Assembly: GCA_900766185.1 (NCBI GenBank)
Contig: CAAFUL010000023.1
Location: 1 to 24,364, forward strand
DNA length: 24,364 nt
From: an uncultured Johnsonella sp.
GTDB lineage: Bacteria > Bacillota > Clostridia > Lachnospirales > Lachnospiraceae
Direction: 5' to 3'
Below, piece after piece: positions 24,203-24,364 of this stretch (its first letter is position 1; every line of letters begins with the position of its first letter). The notes below the pieces were generated by a model. It had not been told where the DNA came from. It was given only the letters and a program-made list of their open reading frames with translations, and did no database searches. The position numbers and the translations under genes were made by a program.

Positions 24203-24364
24203 ACAGTTCAGGTAGTTTAGATATACATGTATAATATACCAAATGAAAGCTTGCTTTCAGGTGTATATTATACATGTATATCTATCAGGCTACCGCCGGA
24301 ATTCATCTTCGTCTAATTTATAGATAAAAATGAAATATTTTTAGTCTTTTTGACGAAGATGAAT
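24203..24364. mobile_element. MITE-like element, family 1, copy 3 (cut by window end)
   Basis: The most complete copy. The left end AGTTCAGGTAG (24205-24215) matches copy 1. Hairpin 1 is intact, with 22 perfect pairs (24218-24239 with 24263-24284) enclosing the GAAAGC/GCTTTC tip. Hairpin 2 joins 24301-24313 to 24352-24364, perfect over 13 bases. The right terminal repeat would lie just past the window. Its start is 44 bases upstream of the str promoter. Confidence 0.8.

Overview
The window is low-GC Gram-positive DNA, most likely from a clostridial relative of the Lachnospiraceae. The evidence is a classic rpsL-rpsG-fusA-tuf block, strong AGGAGG ribosome binding sites, Firmicutes-type promoters, a S12 protein with the longer Gram-positive N-terminus, and a secreted BspA-like leucine-rich protein ending in choline-binding-type repeats, as found in oral and gut clostridia. 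The exact genus cannot be fixed from the sequence. No tRNA, rRNA, CRISPR array, transposase, integrase or prophage gene is visible.

Layout. Bases 1-345 carry no gene but fold into an elaborate set of nested helices and probably encode a large structured RNA. Bases 379-7700 are a minus-strand housekeeping run, read from right to left: tex, a small YcxB-like membrane protein, tsaE, tsaB, rimI, rnz, tsaD and ispD. It unites three proteins of the tRNA t6A pathway (TsaB, TsaD, TsaE), ribosomal protein acetylation, tRNA 3' processing and isoprenoid synthesis. Bases 8079-10009 hold a plus-strand OmpR-type response regulator and its histidine kinase. Next come a HigB/HigA-type toxin-antitoxin pair whose toxin reading frame is broken by one base in a T run, and then a plus-strand operon of a DUF2975 membrane protein, a small Cro/CI-type regulator and a large DUF4173-like membrane protein. 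The rest is minus-strand: a small cupin, the 1066-residue leucine-rich surface protein, a PnuC-type vitamin transporter, and finally tuf, fusA, rpsG and rpsL.

The intergenic DNA is the most unusual part. A ~150-160 bp element with terminal inverted repeats and two internal hairpins occurs three times (13852, 18447 and 24203, the last cut by the window end); it looks like a non-autonomous MITE. A second ~115 bp family lies as two inverted copies at 18609-18853. Large single palindromes occur at 4393-4435, 17529-17600 and 19320-19444. Thus the 1.1 kb between pnuC and tuf is almost entirely palindromic elements and no gene.

Best candidates for something undescribed are the multi-domain RNA at the left edge, the two MITE-like families, and the two autoregulated small modules (toxin-antitoxin, and DUF2975-regulator-DUF4173), whose promoters both carry an AT-rich dyad over the -35 box. 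None of these was tested by database search.
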